64,000 nucleotides of DNA from Gemmatimonadota bacterium (GTDB lineage Bacteria; Gemmatimonadota; Gemmatimonadetes; Longimicrobiales; Gaopeijiaceae): contig VGVR01000001.1 of NCBI GenBank assembly GCA_016873995.1, forward strand, positions 62,001-126,000, in the 5' to 3' direction. The position numbers and the translations under genes are program-made. Shown one piece after another: positions 1 through 8,602 of this stretch (its first letter is position 1; every line of letters begins with the position of its first letter). The notes under the pieces were generated by a model. The model ran no database searches. It saw only the letters and a program-made list of their open reading frames with translations, and had not been told where the DNA came from.

Positions 1-4
1 ACCA

Positions 5-448
5 TCAGTCACGATCGAGGACCAGCGTGACCGGCCCGTCGTTCACGAAGTCGACCTCCATCATCGCGCCGAACTCACCCGTCTCGACTCTGCGCGACGT
101 CTTCGACCGGAGCGTACGCACGAAGTCGCCGTAGAGCGCATCCGCGACGTCCGGCGCGGCCGCATCCACGAAGCTCGGGCGCCTCCCCTTGGATACGTCG
201 CCATACAGGGTGAATTGGCTCACCACGAGCAAGTCGCCGCCGACTTCCTCGAGCGAGCGGTTCATCTTGCCTTCGTCGTCGGCGAAGACGCGTAGCCCGA
301 GCACCTTGTCGGCCATCCAGTCGACCTGCGGCTGGCCGTCACCGGCCTTGAAGCCCACCAGGAGTAGGTGGCCGCGCGCGATCCTCCCGACCACGCGTCC
401 GCCGACCCTGACCTCCGCGCGGGATACGCGCTGGAGGACGATCCTCAC
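5..448 (-). CDS. dtd: D-aminoacyl-tRNA deacylase
   Basis: Cytosolic homodimeric proofreading enzyme that hydrolyses D-amino acids (and misplaced glycine) from charged tRNA. At 147 residues it has the usual family length. The family signature SQFTLYGD followed by KGRRPSF lies at about residues 77-93, and the C-terminal GEFGAM...NDGPVT block is present, so both halves of the active site are seen. The GTG start shares four bases (GTGA) with the stop of glmS, implying translational coupling as last gene of glmM-glmS-dtd. The stop at 5-7 is inside the window, so the gene is complete. The function is well established for the family; the link with glmS is only positional. Confidence 0.95.
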   Translation of the reverse strand: MRIVLQRVSRAEVRVGGRVVGRIARGHLLLVGFKAGDGQPQVDWMADKVLGLRVFADDEGKMNRSLEEVGGDLLVVSQFTLYGDVSKGRRPSFVDAAAPDVADALYGDFVRTLRSKTSRRVETGEFGAMMEVDFVNDGPVTLVLDRD

Positions 449-2277
449 TCGACGGTGACCGACTTCGCCAGGTTGCGCGGCTGGTCCACGTCCGCGCCGC
501 GCAGGACGGCCATGTGGTACGCGAGCAGCTGCAGCGGGACGGTGGTGAGCACGGGGAGCAGGCACGGGATCGTGTGCGGGACCTTGATCATGTAGTCGAC
601 CTTGTCCTGCAGCTCCGGCGCGTCGTCGCTCACGACCGCGATGATGCGCCCGTGCCGCGCCTTCACCTCTTCGATGTTCGACACGACCTTCTTGTAGACC
701 GCGTCGCGCGGGGCGAGCACCACCACCGGCATGTCGTCGTCGATGAGCGCGATGGGCCCGTGCTTCATCTCCGCAGCGGGATATCCCTCGGCGTGGATGT
801 AGCTCACTTCCTTGAGCTTGAGTGCGCCCTCGAGCGCCACCGGGAACTGATAGCCGCGGCCCAGATACAGGAAATTGCGGCAGTCCATGTAGGCCTTGGC
901 GACGTCCCGCACCTCGTCGTTCACCTTCAGCACCTCTTCCACGAGATACGGCAGCTCCTGCAGGGCGCTCACGATCTCGCGTCCCTGCAGGGCCGACAGG
1001 TGGCGCCGGCGCCCCATGAACAAGGTGAACAGGGTGAGCGCCACGAGCTGGCTGGTGAACGCCTTCGTCGACGCCACGCCGATCTCGGGCCCGGCGTGCA
1101 GATAGATGCCGAAGTCCGTCTGGCGCGCGATGGTGGAGCCGACGGCGTTCACGATGCCCATGGTCTTGGCACCGTTGCGGGTCGCCTCGTGCATCGCGGC
1201 GAGCGTGTCCGCCGTCTCGCCGGACTGGCTGATGGCGACCGCGAGGGTGACCTCCTCGATCACCGGGTTCCGATAGCGGAACTCCGACGCGTACTCGACG
1301 CTGGTCGGAATGCGCGCGTACTCCTCGAGCATGTACTCGCCTACCAGGCTCGCGTGCCAACTGGTTCCACATGCCGAGATGATGATGCGCTTCACCGCCG
1401 CGAGCTCCGTTTGGTGGTCGCGGATGCCGCCGAGCCTCGCGTCGCCTTCCTCCTCGAGCAGCCGGCCGCGCATCACGTCGCGCAGGCTGTTCGGCTGATC
1501 GTAGATCTCCTTCAGCATGAAGTGCTCGAAGCCGCCCTTCTCGATGGCGGCCAGGTCCCAGGTCACTTCGTGGCGCGCCCGGGCGACCTCCGTACCCTCG
1601 AGCCGGAAGGTGCGGTATCCGTCGGCGTCGATCACGGCATAGTCGCCGTCGTCCAGGTAGACGACCTCGCGCGTATGCGCGATCACCGCGGCCGCATCCG
1701 AGCCTGCGAGCATCTCGCCCTTCTGGCCCACGCCGATGAGGAGCGGGCTGCCGTTGCGGGCGAGCACGATCTTCCCTGGATCGCGCGAGGAGATGACGGC
1801 GATGCCGTAAGCCCCGTCCACTTTGCGAAGCGCGGCGGCCACCGCGGTCTCGAGCGGCTGGCCTTCGTTCCAGAGGAAGTCGATCAGGTGCACCACGACC
1901 TCCGTGTCCGTCTCGGAGGTGAACTGGTACCCCTCCTTCTTGAGCTGCTGCCGGAGCGCATCCGCGTTATCGATGATGCCGTTGTGGACGAGCGCGATCT
2001 CGCCGTCGTTCGACGTGTGCGGGTGCGCGTTCGGCTCGTTCGGCGCTCCGTGCGTGGCCCAGCGCGTGTGCGCGATGCCACACGTGGCAGTCGAAGGATG
2101 CCTCGCGAGCGCCTGCTCGAGCTCGTGGATCTTCCCCGGCTTCTTCGTGATCTCGATCCCGCCGTTGAGGAGCGCCACCCCCGCGGAGTCGTAGCCGCGG
2201 TACTCGAGGCGCTTGAGCCCTTCGATCAGGATTGGGGTCGCCTTCTTCGGTCCGACGTATCCGACGATGCCACACAT
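445..2277 (-). CDS. glmS: Glutamine--fructose-6-phosphate aminotransferase (isomerizing)
   Basis: Makes glucosamine-6-phosphate from fructose-6-phosphate and glutamine, the entry step to UDP-GlcNAc for peptidoglycan and LPS. The protein is 610 residues, normal length. It begins MCGIVGYVG, so Cys2 becomes the N-terminal nucleophile of the glutaminase domain (about residues 1-220). Two SIS sugar-isomerase domains follow (SQSGETADT near 350), and the conserved tail ends in RNLAKSVTVE. A GAGGAGGA Shine-Dalgarno lies at 2287-2294, nine bases before the ATG. Only 30 bases separate it from glmM, so no room exists for a glmS ribozyme; the two genes are probably co-transcribed. Confidence 0.98.
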   Translation of the reverse strand: MCGIVGYVGPKKATPILIEGLKRLEYRGYDSAGVALLNGGIEITKKPGKIHELEQALARHPSTATCGIAHTRWATHGAPNEPNAHPHTSNDGEIALVHNGIIDNADALRQQLKKEGYQFTSETDTEVVVHLIDFLWNEGQPLETAVAAALRKVDGAYGIAVISSRDPGKIVLARNGSPLLIGVGQKGEMLAGSDAAAVIAHTREVVYLDDGDYAVIDADGYRTFRLEGTEVARARHEVTWDLAAIEKGGFEHFMLKEIYDQPNSLRDVMRGRLLEEEGDARLGGIRDHQTELAAVKRIIISACGTSWHASLVGEYMLEEYARIPTSVEYASEFRYRNPVIEEVTLAVAISQSGETADTLAAMHEATRNGAKTMGIVNAVGSTIARQTDFGIYLHAGPEIGVASTKAFTSQLVALTLFTLFMGRRRHLSALQGREIVSALQELPYLVEEVLKVNDEVRDVAKAYMDCRNFLYLGRGYQFPVALEGALKLKEVSYIHAEGYPAAEMKHGPIALIDDDMPVVVLAPRDAVYKKVVSNIEEVKARHGRIIAVVSDDAPELQDKVDYMIKVPHTIPCLLPVLTTVPLQLLAYHMAVLRGADVDQPRNLAKSVTVE

Positions 2278-2307
2278 GAGAGCGAATCCTCCTCGTCCGT
2301 CAAAGCC

Positions 2308-3663
2308 TCAAGCGACGCCCGCGAGCACGCGGGCCGCGCGGGTCACCAGGTCCTTCGCGTCCGACTCGTCCGCCGACTCGGCGATCAAGCGCACTACAGG
2401 TTCCGTTCCCGACGGACGCACGTGCAACCACGCTTTCCGCGTCGGCCAAGCCAGGCGGAGACCGTCCGACTCGTCCTTGGTCTCCGCGCGGAGGTCTCCC
2501 TCCAGCGCGGCGTACCCCGCCCCCAGCGCCTGCCGGGGGAACGTCACCTTCTCCTTCACGATCTTGTATGCCGGCCACTTCTTGGCCGCAGCCGACACTG
2601 TAACCCCTTCATCCGCGAGGTGTTGCAGGATCAGAGCCACCGCGAGCGGCGCGTCACGCGTGTGGTGGAGCGCCGGCAGGATCACGCCGCCGTTCCCCTC
2701 CCCACCGACCACGGCGTGCTCGCGTTGCATCCGGCGCGCCACGTTGACCTCGCCGACCGGAGCGCGGAATACCGTGGCGCCGTGGGCGCGCGCCACGTCC
2801 TCGACCACCTGGCTCGTCGACAGGTTGGTCACGACCGGCCCTGGCGTGCGCTTGAGCACGGCGGCCGAGGCGAGCGCGAGCGTCAGGTCCTCGCCGAGCG
2901 TCCGCCCTTGCTCGTCCACCAACGATAAGCGGTCGGCGTCGGGATCGATGGCCAACCCGACCTGCGCGCCGCTACGTTTCGTGAGCGCGCACAGGTCCGC
3001 GAGGTTCTTCGCCGTCGGCTCCGGGTCACGCGGGAAGCGCCCGTCGGGCTCCATCCCGATGGCGTCGACCTGGCAGCCGAGGCGGTCGAGCAGCTCCGCG
3101 ACGGGCGGCCCGCCTGCACCGTGCACGCAGTCGACGGCGACGTGCAGCCGGCGCGCGCGGATCTTCTCCACGTCGATCTGCGGGAGGGCGAGGATCTTCC
3201 CGAGGTGACGCGACCACGCGGCGCGGTCTTCGCGCACTGTACCGAGTGCGTCCCAGGTGGCCCGCGCGGGATCCTGCCCGGTGAGCTGCGCCCGAAACGC
3301 CTTCGAGCGCTCGTCGTCGAGGAAAATGCCCTCCTCGGAGACGAGCTTGAGCGCGTTCCACTCCGCCGGGTTGTGGCTCGCCGTGACGCCGATGCCACCC
3401 GCAGCGCCGTGGTGGCGCACCGCGAGCAGGATGGTGGGGGTGGGCACGACGCCCACGTCGATCACGTCGACGCCGACCGACTCCAGGCCCGCGAACACCG
3501 CCCGCGCGAACATCGGCCCCGAGGTACGCGAGTCGCGCCCGACGACGATCGGTCCGCGCGATCCCCTGCTCATGAAGGCCCCGAACGAGGCTGCCAGCCC
3601 TGCCGCGAGCTCGGGGGTGAACGTACGGCCCACCCGGCCGCGGATGCCCGACACGCTCACCAT
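2308..3663 (-). CDS. glmM: Phosphoglucosamine mutase (phosphohexomutase family)
   Basis: Interconverts glucosamine-6-phosphate and glucosamine-1-phosphate, directly after GlmS in the pathway and directly upstream of it here. Alpha-D-phosphohexomutase marks are all present: catalytic serine loop TASHNP (about residue 95), metal loop DPDADR, sugar loop GGEGNGG and phosphate loop RPSGTEP near the C-terminus. Length from the first ATG is 451 residues. That ATG has no ribosome site, whereas AGGAGGG stands at 3695-3701 just before an in-frame CTG at 3690-3688. Relatives carry a few residues before the LMVSVSGIRG block, so true initiation may be nine codons upstream. The sugar loop is nearer to archaeal-type GlmM than to the E. 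coli enzyme, so phosphomannomutase activity cannot be excluded. Confidence 0.9.
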   Translation of the reverse strand: MVSVSGIRGRVGRTFTPELAAGLAASFGAFMSRGSRGPIVVGRDSRTSGPMFARAVFAGLESVGVDVIDVGVVPTPTILLAVRHHGAAGGIGVTASHNPAEWNALKLVSEEGIFLDDERSKAFRAQLTGQDPARATWDALGTVREDRAAWSRHLGKILALPQIDVEKIRARRLHVAVDCVHGAGGPPVAELLDRLGCQVDAIGMEPDGRFPRDPEPTAKNLADLCALTKRSGAQVGLAIDPDADRLSLVDEQGRTLGEDLTLALASAAVLKRTPGPVVTNLSTSQVVEDVARAHGATVFRAPVGEVNVARRMQREHAVVGGEGNGGVILPALHHTRDAPLAVALILQHLADEGVTVSAAAKKWPAYKIVKEKVTFPRQALGAGYAALEGDLRAETKDESDGLRLAWPTRKAWLHVRPSGTEPVVRLIAESADESDAKDLVTRAARVLAGVA

Positions 3664-3687
3664 GAGGTCGTCGGGAATGTGGATCGG

Positions 3688-3701
3688 CAGAACACCCTCC
3701 T
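3688..3701 (-). promoter_or_regulatory. Ribosome-binding site pointing to a CTG start for glmM
   Basis: On the minus strand AGGAGGG (3701-3695) is followed after four bases by CTG (3690-3688), in frame with glmM and nine codons above its first ATG. No other good site exists near the ATG. This is a sequence observation; use of CTG as initiator is inferred. Confidence 0.45.
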
Positions 3702-3945
3702 GGGGGGACGCGGAACAGCCGGCGACAGGGCCGGAATCGGCCGGCTATGCAAGCTCGCGCGCGCGGGTGCGCGGAGTCAACGAAGGCGTGAACCCGACGC
3801 CGATCCACCAAGTTCGGCGATTTCGCCCCACCCGACGCGGCTCGCGGACGCCGATGGCGGCCGTCCTCGCGCGCCGCCTACATTCGGGCTGCGGCCGCGG
3901 GTCGCGGCCCGTGCGCGTCACCGCTTCATCCCCAGGATCCGCTGT

Positions 3946-5091
3946 ATGAGCCCTCGCTTCGACACGCTCGCGATCCACGCCGGGGTCGAGCCCGAGCCGG
4001 TTACCGGGGCGGTCATGACTCCGATCTTCCAGACGTCGACGTACGCGCAGCCTGCGCTCGCGGAGCCGAAAGGGGGTCGGTTCGACTACGGCCGCACGGC
4101 GAACCCCACGCGCGATGCGCTCGAGGCGAGCATCGCGGCGCTCGAGAGCGGCAAGCACGGCGTCGCGTTCGCCTCCGGGCTCTCGGCCATCGAGACGTTG
4201 CTCAAACGGCTCTCGGCGGGCGACCACGTGGTGAGCGAGGAGAACACGTACGGCGGCACGACGCGACTCTTCACCAAGGTGCTCGCGCGCCTCGGCCTCG
4301 AGTTCACGTTCGTGGACACGCGCGACCCGGCGAACATCGCCGCGGCCATACGCCCGCGCACGAAGCTCGTGCACGTCGAGACGCCCACGAATCCGATGAT
4401 GCGCATCTGCGACCTACGCGCGGCTGCCGAGATCGCACACGCAGCCGGGGCGCTCCTCTCGGTAGACAATACGTACGCGTCGCCGTACAACCAGCGGCCG
4501 CTCGAGCTCGGCGCCGACGTGGTGGTCCACTCGTCGACCAAGTACGTGAACGGCCACTCGGACTTGATCGGCGGGCTCGTGGTCGTGCGCGACGACGCGC
4601 TCGCCGAGGAGCTGCGCTACCTGCAGAACGCGAGCGGCGCGGTCCCCGGACCCATGGACTGCTTCCTCACGCTCCGGGGCATCAAGACGCTGCACCTGCG
4701 CATGGGGCGTCACAATGCGAACGGCCTCACCGTCGCCCGCTTCCTGGCAGCGCACCCGCGTGTCGATCGCGTCATCTACCCGGGGCTCGCGTCGCACCCG
4801 CAGCACACGCTCGCCGCGCGCCAGATGTCAGGGTTCACCGGCATGGTCGCCGTGGACGTGGGGACGCTCGCGCGCGCGAAGGCGCTGAGCGAGAGCCTCG
4901 AGTACTTCGCGCTCGCGGAGAGCCTCGGGGGCGTCGAGTCGCTGGTGAGCGTGCCCGCGCTCATGACGCACGCCGCGGTGCCCGAGGATCGCCGCACGGC
5001 GATGGGGGTGACGCCTGGGCTGGTACGCCTTTCCGTGGGAATCGAAGCCGCGGACGACCTGCTCGAGGACCTGGCGCGGGCACTGGGGTAA
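3946..5091 (+). CDS. PLP-dependent trans-sulfuration enzyme (cystathionine gamma-synthase/lyase family)
   Basis: Cys/Met-metabolism PLP enzyme of 381 residues, the normal size. It likely catalyses gamma-replacement or gamma-elimination on cystathionine or an O-acylhomoserine. The N-terminal TLAIHAG...PIFQTSTY motif, the YGRTANPTRDALE block and the internal aldimine lysine in HSSTKYVNGHSD (K199) are clear. The C-terminus with VSVPALMTHA and RLSVGIEAADDL is typical of MetB/MccB-type members. Sequence alone does not separate cystathionine gamma-synthase from gamma-lyase. It is divergent from glmM across a 255-base gap and has no obvious partner genes. The ATG at 3946 fits the family N-terminus; the ribosome site is weak. 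Confidence 0.9.
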   Translation: MSPRFDTLAIHAGVEPEPVTGAVMTPIFQTSTYAQPALAEPKGGRFDYGRTANPTRDALEASIAALESGKHGVAFASGLSAIETLLKRLSAGDHVVSEENTYGGTTRLFTKVLARLGLEFTFVDTRDPANIAAAIRPRTKLVHVETPTNPMMRICDLRAAAEIAHAAGALLSVDNTYASPYNQRPLELGADVVVHSSTKYVNGHSDLIGGLVVVRDDALAEELRYLQNASGAVPGPMDCFLTLRGIKTLHLRMGRHNANGLTVARFLAAHPRVDRVIYPGLASHPQHTLAARQMSGFTGMVAVDVGTLARAKALSESLEYFALAESLGGVESLVSVPALMTHAAVPEDRRTAMGVTPGLVRLSVGIEAADDLLEDLARALG

Positions 5092-5153
5092 CTGAACCTG
5101 CAGGTGAAACTGGCGTAGCCGAGCCCGCGTAGGGCCCGCGAACGAAGGCGCTA

Positions 5154-5175
5154 CTCCCGGGCCGGTCGACGGGAG
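5154..5175 (+). terminator. Hairpin after the trans-sulfuration gene
   Basis: CTCCCG (5154-5159) pairs with CGGGAG (5170-5175) across a 10-base loop, between the stop at 5091 and the next start at 5198. There is no T-tract, so it may be a transcript-stabilising hairpin or weak terminator. Confidence 0.3.
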
Positions 5176-5197
5176 CCACAGAGTGGGGGAACGATAC

Positions 5198-6193
5198 ATG
5201 GCGAACGATCAGACACGGACGGGCGCAGAAAACGCAAAGGCGCGGCGCGTCCTCACCGACATTGCGTCCCGCTCCTGGGAGCACCCGGCAGACAAGGCGG
5301 CGCTCCAGGCACTCCGGCGCATTCCGGTCTTCGACGCCGTCCTGCGGAAGGTCTTCGGCTTCCTCACCGAAAAGGCGATCCGCCTAGCGTTCCAGGCCAA
5401 CGCGGTGCGCGTGGGCCCGAACCAGTTCGGCAACGTCTACCGGGTCTACAAGCAGGCGCTCAAGACGCTCGACGCCCCCGAGGAGTATCCGCTCTACATC
5501 ACGCAGACGCCCATGGTGAACGCCGGCGCCTACGGAATGGACAAGCCGTTCATCATCCTGAATTCGGGGACCGTAGCGCTCATCGACGACGACGAGCTCG
5601 AGTACATCCTCGGGCACGAGATCGGCCACATCCTGTCGGGCCACGTGCTCTATCGCACCATGATGGTGCTGTTGATCAACCTCGCGATCATGGGCTTCCC
5701 CATCGTCGGGCTCGCTGCACGCGCGGCGCTGGTGGCGTTGCTAGAGTGGAGCCGCAAGTCCGAGCTCTCGTGCGACCGCGCGGGTCTGCTCACCGTGCAG
5801 GACCCCGAAGTCGTCATGCGCACCATGCTGAAGATGGCCGGCGGCGGGTCCTCCGACGAGACGAGCCTGCAGGAGTTCATCGTGCAGGCCGAGGAGTACA
5901 AGCAGAGCGGCGACGTGGCGGACCAGGTGTTCAAGGTTCTCAACCTCATGGCCACCACGCATCCTTTCTACGTGCTGCGCGTGAGCGAGCTGCGGGCGTG
6001 GATCGAGAGCGGCGACTACGATCGCATCATCCGCGGCGAGTACGCCCGCCGCGGGGAACCCGACCCCAACCTCCAAGACGACCTGCGCGCCGCGGCCCAA
6101 GGGTACGCCGAGGGTTCCAAGGAATTCATGGACGACATCACCGAGGCCGCGAAGCGGATGGGCTCGGATATCTTGGGGGGCTTCAAGAAGTAG
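5198..6193 (+). CDS. M48-family zinc metalloprotease
   Basis: Membrane-associated zinc peptidase related to HtpX and YcaL-type M48 enzymes, probably acting in protein quality control at the envelope. HEIGH (H140, E141, H144) supplies the catalytic glutamate and two zinc ligands; the third ligand is E189 in SELSCDRAG. A hydrophobic stretch at about 155-182 lies between them, as is common in M48. No signal peptide is seen. The chosen ATG at 5198 has GGGGGA seven bases upstream (5185-5190) and is preferred to a GTG at 5183. The substrate is unknown. Confidence 0.88.
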   Translation: MANDQTRTGAENAKARRVLTDIASRSWEHPADKAALQALRRIPVFDAVLRKVFGFLTEKAIRLAFQANAVRVGPNQFGNVYRVYKQALKTLDAPEEYPLYITQTPMVNAGAYGMDKPFIILNSGTVALIDDDELEYILGHEIGHILSGHVLYRTMMVLLINLAIMGFPIVGLAARAALVALLEWSRKSELSCDRAGLLTVQDPEVVMRTMLKMAGGGSSDETSLQEFIVQAEEYKQSGDVADQVFKVLNLMATTHPFYVLRVSELRAWIESGDYDRIIRGEYARRGEPDPNLQDDLRAAAQGYAEGSKEFMDDITEAAKRMGSDILGGFKK

Positions 6194-6270
6194 TCCCAAA
6201 ATGACATGGCGGGGGCCGGGAGCAGCCCGCTAGGATCCTCCGGAGCGTCCGATCCCACACGGAGGATATA

Positions 6271-6693
6271 ATGCGAACGAAGGCAAGCTGGCTTCGCCTG
6301 GTCCCCGTGCTACTCCTCGGCGCATGCTCGTCGTCGGGAGCGACTGCAGCGGCGGGGGGCGCGCAGGATGCGGCGCCCGCCGGCGAGCCCACCGTCGAGC
6401 TCACCGTGATCAATCGAGCGGATGGTACCGCCATCGTGTTCGCCGAGTGGGCGCAGGGGAGGCGGACCCGCCTCGGCACGCTGCGTGCAGGCGCTACCGC
6501 AACGTATACGACGCCGCACCGCGGGACTTCCCTGAGGCTCGGCGTGGAGTCCTCGGCGCCGCCGCCCGTCACGACCAACGTCCGCGTCGCGGCCGAGTCG
6601 CCGACGGTTGCCGTCGACGCCGGCGACCGCCTGGTCTTCGAGATCACCCGGCTGAACCCGGTCAGCGTATTCTACCGGCGGGCAGAGCCGTAG
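6271..6693 (+). CDS. Putative lipoprotein, paralogue of the next gene
   Basis: A 140-residue protein with a type II signal peptide: a short basic start, a hydrophobic core and the lipobox LLGAC with the modified cysteine at about residue 19. The mature part is one small beta-rich domain containing TVINRADGTAIVFAEW, a RRTRLGTLRAG block and the motif TTPHRG. The same order recurs in the neighbouring gene, so the two are a tandem duplication. A strong GGAGG at 6261-6265 precedes the ATG. I do not recognise a named family; envelope location is inferred from the lipobox. Confidence 0.8.
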   Translation: MRTKASWLRLVPVLLLGACSSSGATAAAGGAQDAAPAGEPTVELTVINRADGTAIVFAEWAQGRRTRLGTLRAGATATYTTPHRGTSLRLGVESSAPPPVTTNVRVAAESPTVAVDAGDRLVFEITRLNPVSVFYRRAEP

Positions 6694-6694
6694 T

Positions 6695-6713
6695 CGCGCG
6701 GGCCGCCCGCGCG
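6695..6713 (+). terminator. GC-rich hairpin between the paralogous lipoprotein genes
   Basis: CGCGCGGG (6695-6702) and CCCGCGCG (6706-6713) form a perfect 8-bp stem with a 3-base loop, starting two bases after the upstream stop. No T-run follows. It may attenuate transcription between the two genes or protect the 3' end of the first message. Confidence 0.45.
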
Positions 6714-6825
6714 TCGAGGGAGGCAGTGACCGCTGGCGATGTCGACGCGGGGCGCATGGCGGCTGGCGGTACCGCCGAATAGCCCCCATGATGGCAACGC
6801 ATCGACTCTCCAAGAGGAGGTGAGC

Positions 6826-7269
6826 ATGCGCGTCCACGCGCTCGTCCTCTTTGCCGCACTCGCGAGCGGCTGTGCGTCCTCCGGCCAGACTGCGTCGGAC
6901 TCTGCATCGACCGGAGCGACGGTCGACTTCATCGTGATCAACCGCACGAGCGGTCCGGTTACCGCGTTCGCCCTCTGGCGAGACGGACCACGCTCCCCAC
7001 TGGGCGAAGTGGCGGCACGCTCCACGCGCCGGTTCACCACGCCGCACCGCGGTGCCGAGGTTTGGCTCTCGGTGAATGTGCTGTCCGCCCCCTCGCAGGG
7101 AACGGTCGCACAGCCCCCCACGTTCAGCGCAGGCGGCGGTGATACCCGCACCCGCGAGGCCCCTCGAACGTACGCCCGCATCGAAGCCGGCGACGCGTTC
7201 GAGTGGGAGATCACGAGCACGTATCCGACGGTCGAAGTACAACACAGGCCGCTGCTGAGCCCGAACTGA
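6826..7269 (+). CDS. Putative lipoprotein, paralogue of the preceding gene
   Basis: A 147-residue protein with signal peptide and lipobox LASGC (Cys at about residue 16). It repeats the architecture of the gene at 6271: FIVINRTSGPVTAFALW, a SPLGEVAARSTRRF block and TTPHRG, followed by a domain ending in an EWEIT strand. An insertion of roughly ten residues (GGGDTRTREAP region) distinguishes it. GAGGAGG at 6814-6820 sets the ATG at 6826 as start; an earlier in-frame ATG at 6739 has no such site. Function unknown. The shared FA-W...TTPHRG pattern suggests a small surface-exposed or periplasmic binding domain. Confidence 0.8.
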   Translation: MRVHALVLFAALASGCASSGQTASDSASTGATVDFIVINRTSGPVTAFALWRDGPRSPLGEVAARSTRRFTTPHRGAEVWLSVNVLSAPSQGTVAQPPTFSAGGGDTRTREAPRTYARIEAGDAFEWEITSTYPTVEVQHRPLLSPN

Positions 7270-7318
7270 CCGGCGCCGGGACGGCTTCCTTTTCCTCGCC
7301 GGCTCGGTAACGTCCGGC

Positions 7319-8602
7319 ATGCGAATCCTGATCGTCGGAAATGGCGGCCGCGAGCACGCGCTTCTCTGGAAGCTGAAGCGCGACGCCCCGAACGCCGAGT
7401 TCTTCGCGACCCGTCCCAACGGGGGGATGGCGGCGCACTGCCAGCCCGTCGCGCTCGCCCCCACCGACGTCGAGGCACTGTCCGGGTGGGCGGCGGCGCA
7501 TCGCGTGGACCTCACCGTGGTGGGCCCCGAGGCTCCGCTCGCTTCAGGCATCGTCGACCGTTTTCGCGCCAAGGGCCTCCCGGTCTTCGGGCCCACGAAG
7601 GCGGCCGCCCGCATCGAGGCCAGCAAGGCGTTCGCCAAGGACCTGATGCGCGGCGCGGGCGTGCCCACGGCGGAGTACCGCACGTTCACCAACCTCGAGG
7701 GCGCCGAGGCGTTCATCCGCGAGCGCGGCGCGCCCATCGTCGTGAAGGCTTCCGGACTCGCGGCCGGGAAGGGCGCGGTGGTGTGCCCCACCGTCGAGGA
7801 GGCGCTGACGGCCGTGCGCTCGATGCTGGGCGAGTTGGAGTTCGGCGAGGCCGGCCGCGAGATCGTGATCGAGGAGTGCATGCAGGGAGAGGAGCTCTCC
7901 GTGTTCGCCGTCACGGACGGCGCGCACTGCGTGATCCTCGTGCCCGCGCAGGACCACAAGCGCGTCGGCGACGGGGACACGGGGCCCAACACGGGCGGCA
8001 TGGGCGCGTACGCCCCGGTGTCGCTCGCCACCCCGGAGCTGATCGAGCGCGCGCACGCGCAGGTTTTCGCCCCGACGCTCGCCGCGCTCGCCAAGGAAGG
8101 GGCGCCGTTCACGGGGCTCCTCTATGCGGGACTCATGCTCACGCCAGATGGGATCCGCGTCGTGGAGTTCAACTGCCGCTTCGGCGACCCCGAGACGCAG
8201 GTCGTGCTGCCGCTCCTCGAGTCGTCACTCCTCGAGCTGATCGCCACGGTGGCCGAGGGAGGCTCGCTCGCTGGTCGGCGGGCGCGCCAACGCGCAGGGG
8301 CTGCGGTGACGACGGTCGTGGCCGCCGGCGGATATCCAGGCACATATGAGAAAGGAAGATCCATCGATATACCCCTCGGCCTCGAGCGCGACGACCTGAT
8401 CGTCTTCCACGCCGGCACGGAGCTCAGGGACGGCCGCCTGGTCACCGCGGGCGGACGGGTGCTCGCGGTGACCGCGCTCGCAGACACGTTCCCCCGGGCC
8501 GCGGATGAAAGTCGCGCGGCCGCCGCGCGTATCGCCTTCGAGGGCGCATTCCATCGCACCGACATCGGCTGGCGGGAGCGAGCCCGCCTGGAGACGACAT
8601 GA
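7319..8602 (+). CDS. purD: Phosphoribosylamine--glycine ligase
   Basis: ATP-grasp enzyme for the second step of purine synthesis: phosphoribosylamine plus glycine plus ATP gives GAR. At 427 residues it is full length. The N-terminal Rossmann-like domain starts MRILIVGNGGREHAL. The ATP-grasp core has VVKASGLAAGKGA (about residue 141) and the metal-binding end FNCRFGDPETQ near 280, followed by the C-terminal domain. Its last bases overlap the following ybjQ-like gene as ATGA, opening a coupled run that continues to the M16 peptidases. No other purine genes lie beside it; guaB is 45 kb away in this window. Confidence 0.97.
   Translation: MRILIVGNGGREHALLWKLKRDAPNAEFFATRPNGGMAAHCQPVALAPTDVEALSGWAAAHRVDLTVVGPEAPLASGIVDRFRAKGLPVFGPTKAAARIEASKAFAKDLMRGAGVPTAEYRTFTNLEGAEAFIRERGAPIVVKASGLAAGKGAVVCPTVEEALTAVRSMLGELEFGEAGREIVIEECMQGEELSVFAVTDGAHCVILVPAQDHKRVGDGDTGPNTGGMGAYAPVSLATPELIERAHAQVFAPTLAALAKEGAPFTGLLYAGLMLTPDGIRVVEFNCRFGDPETQVVLPLLESSLLELIATVAEGGSLAGRRARQRAGAAVTTVVAAGGYPGTYEKGRSIDIPLGLERDDLIVFHAGTELRDGRLVTAGGRVLAVTALADTFPRAADESRAAAARIAFEGAFHRTDIGWRERARLETT

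Noticed and set aside
2278-2307. glmS ribozyme/riboswitch
   Set aside because: Only 30 bases separate glmM and glmS, too short, and only a ribosome site is visible.
514-2928. Long open frame on the plus strand opposite glmS and glmM
   Set aside because: Composition (His/Arg/Val-rich, no domain) is that of an antisense shadow in G+C-rich DNA; glmS and glmM account for the region.
3691-3945. tRNA or other RNA gene in the glmM/PLP-enzyme gap
   Set aside because: No cloverleaf or conserved RNA pattern could be formed by eye; it is most likely a divergent promoter region.
6310-8112. 600-codon minus-strand frame across the lipoprotein and purD genes
   Set aside because: Antisense to three well-supported genes, no recognisable motif and no ribosome site.
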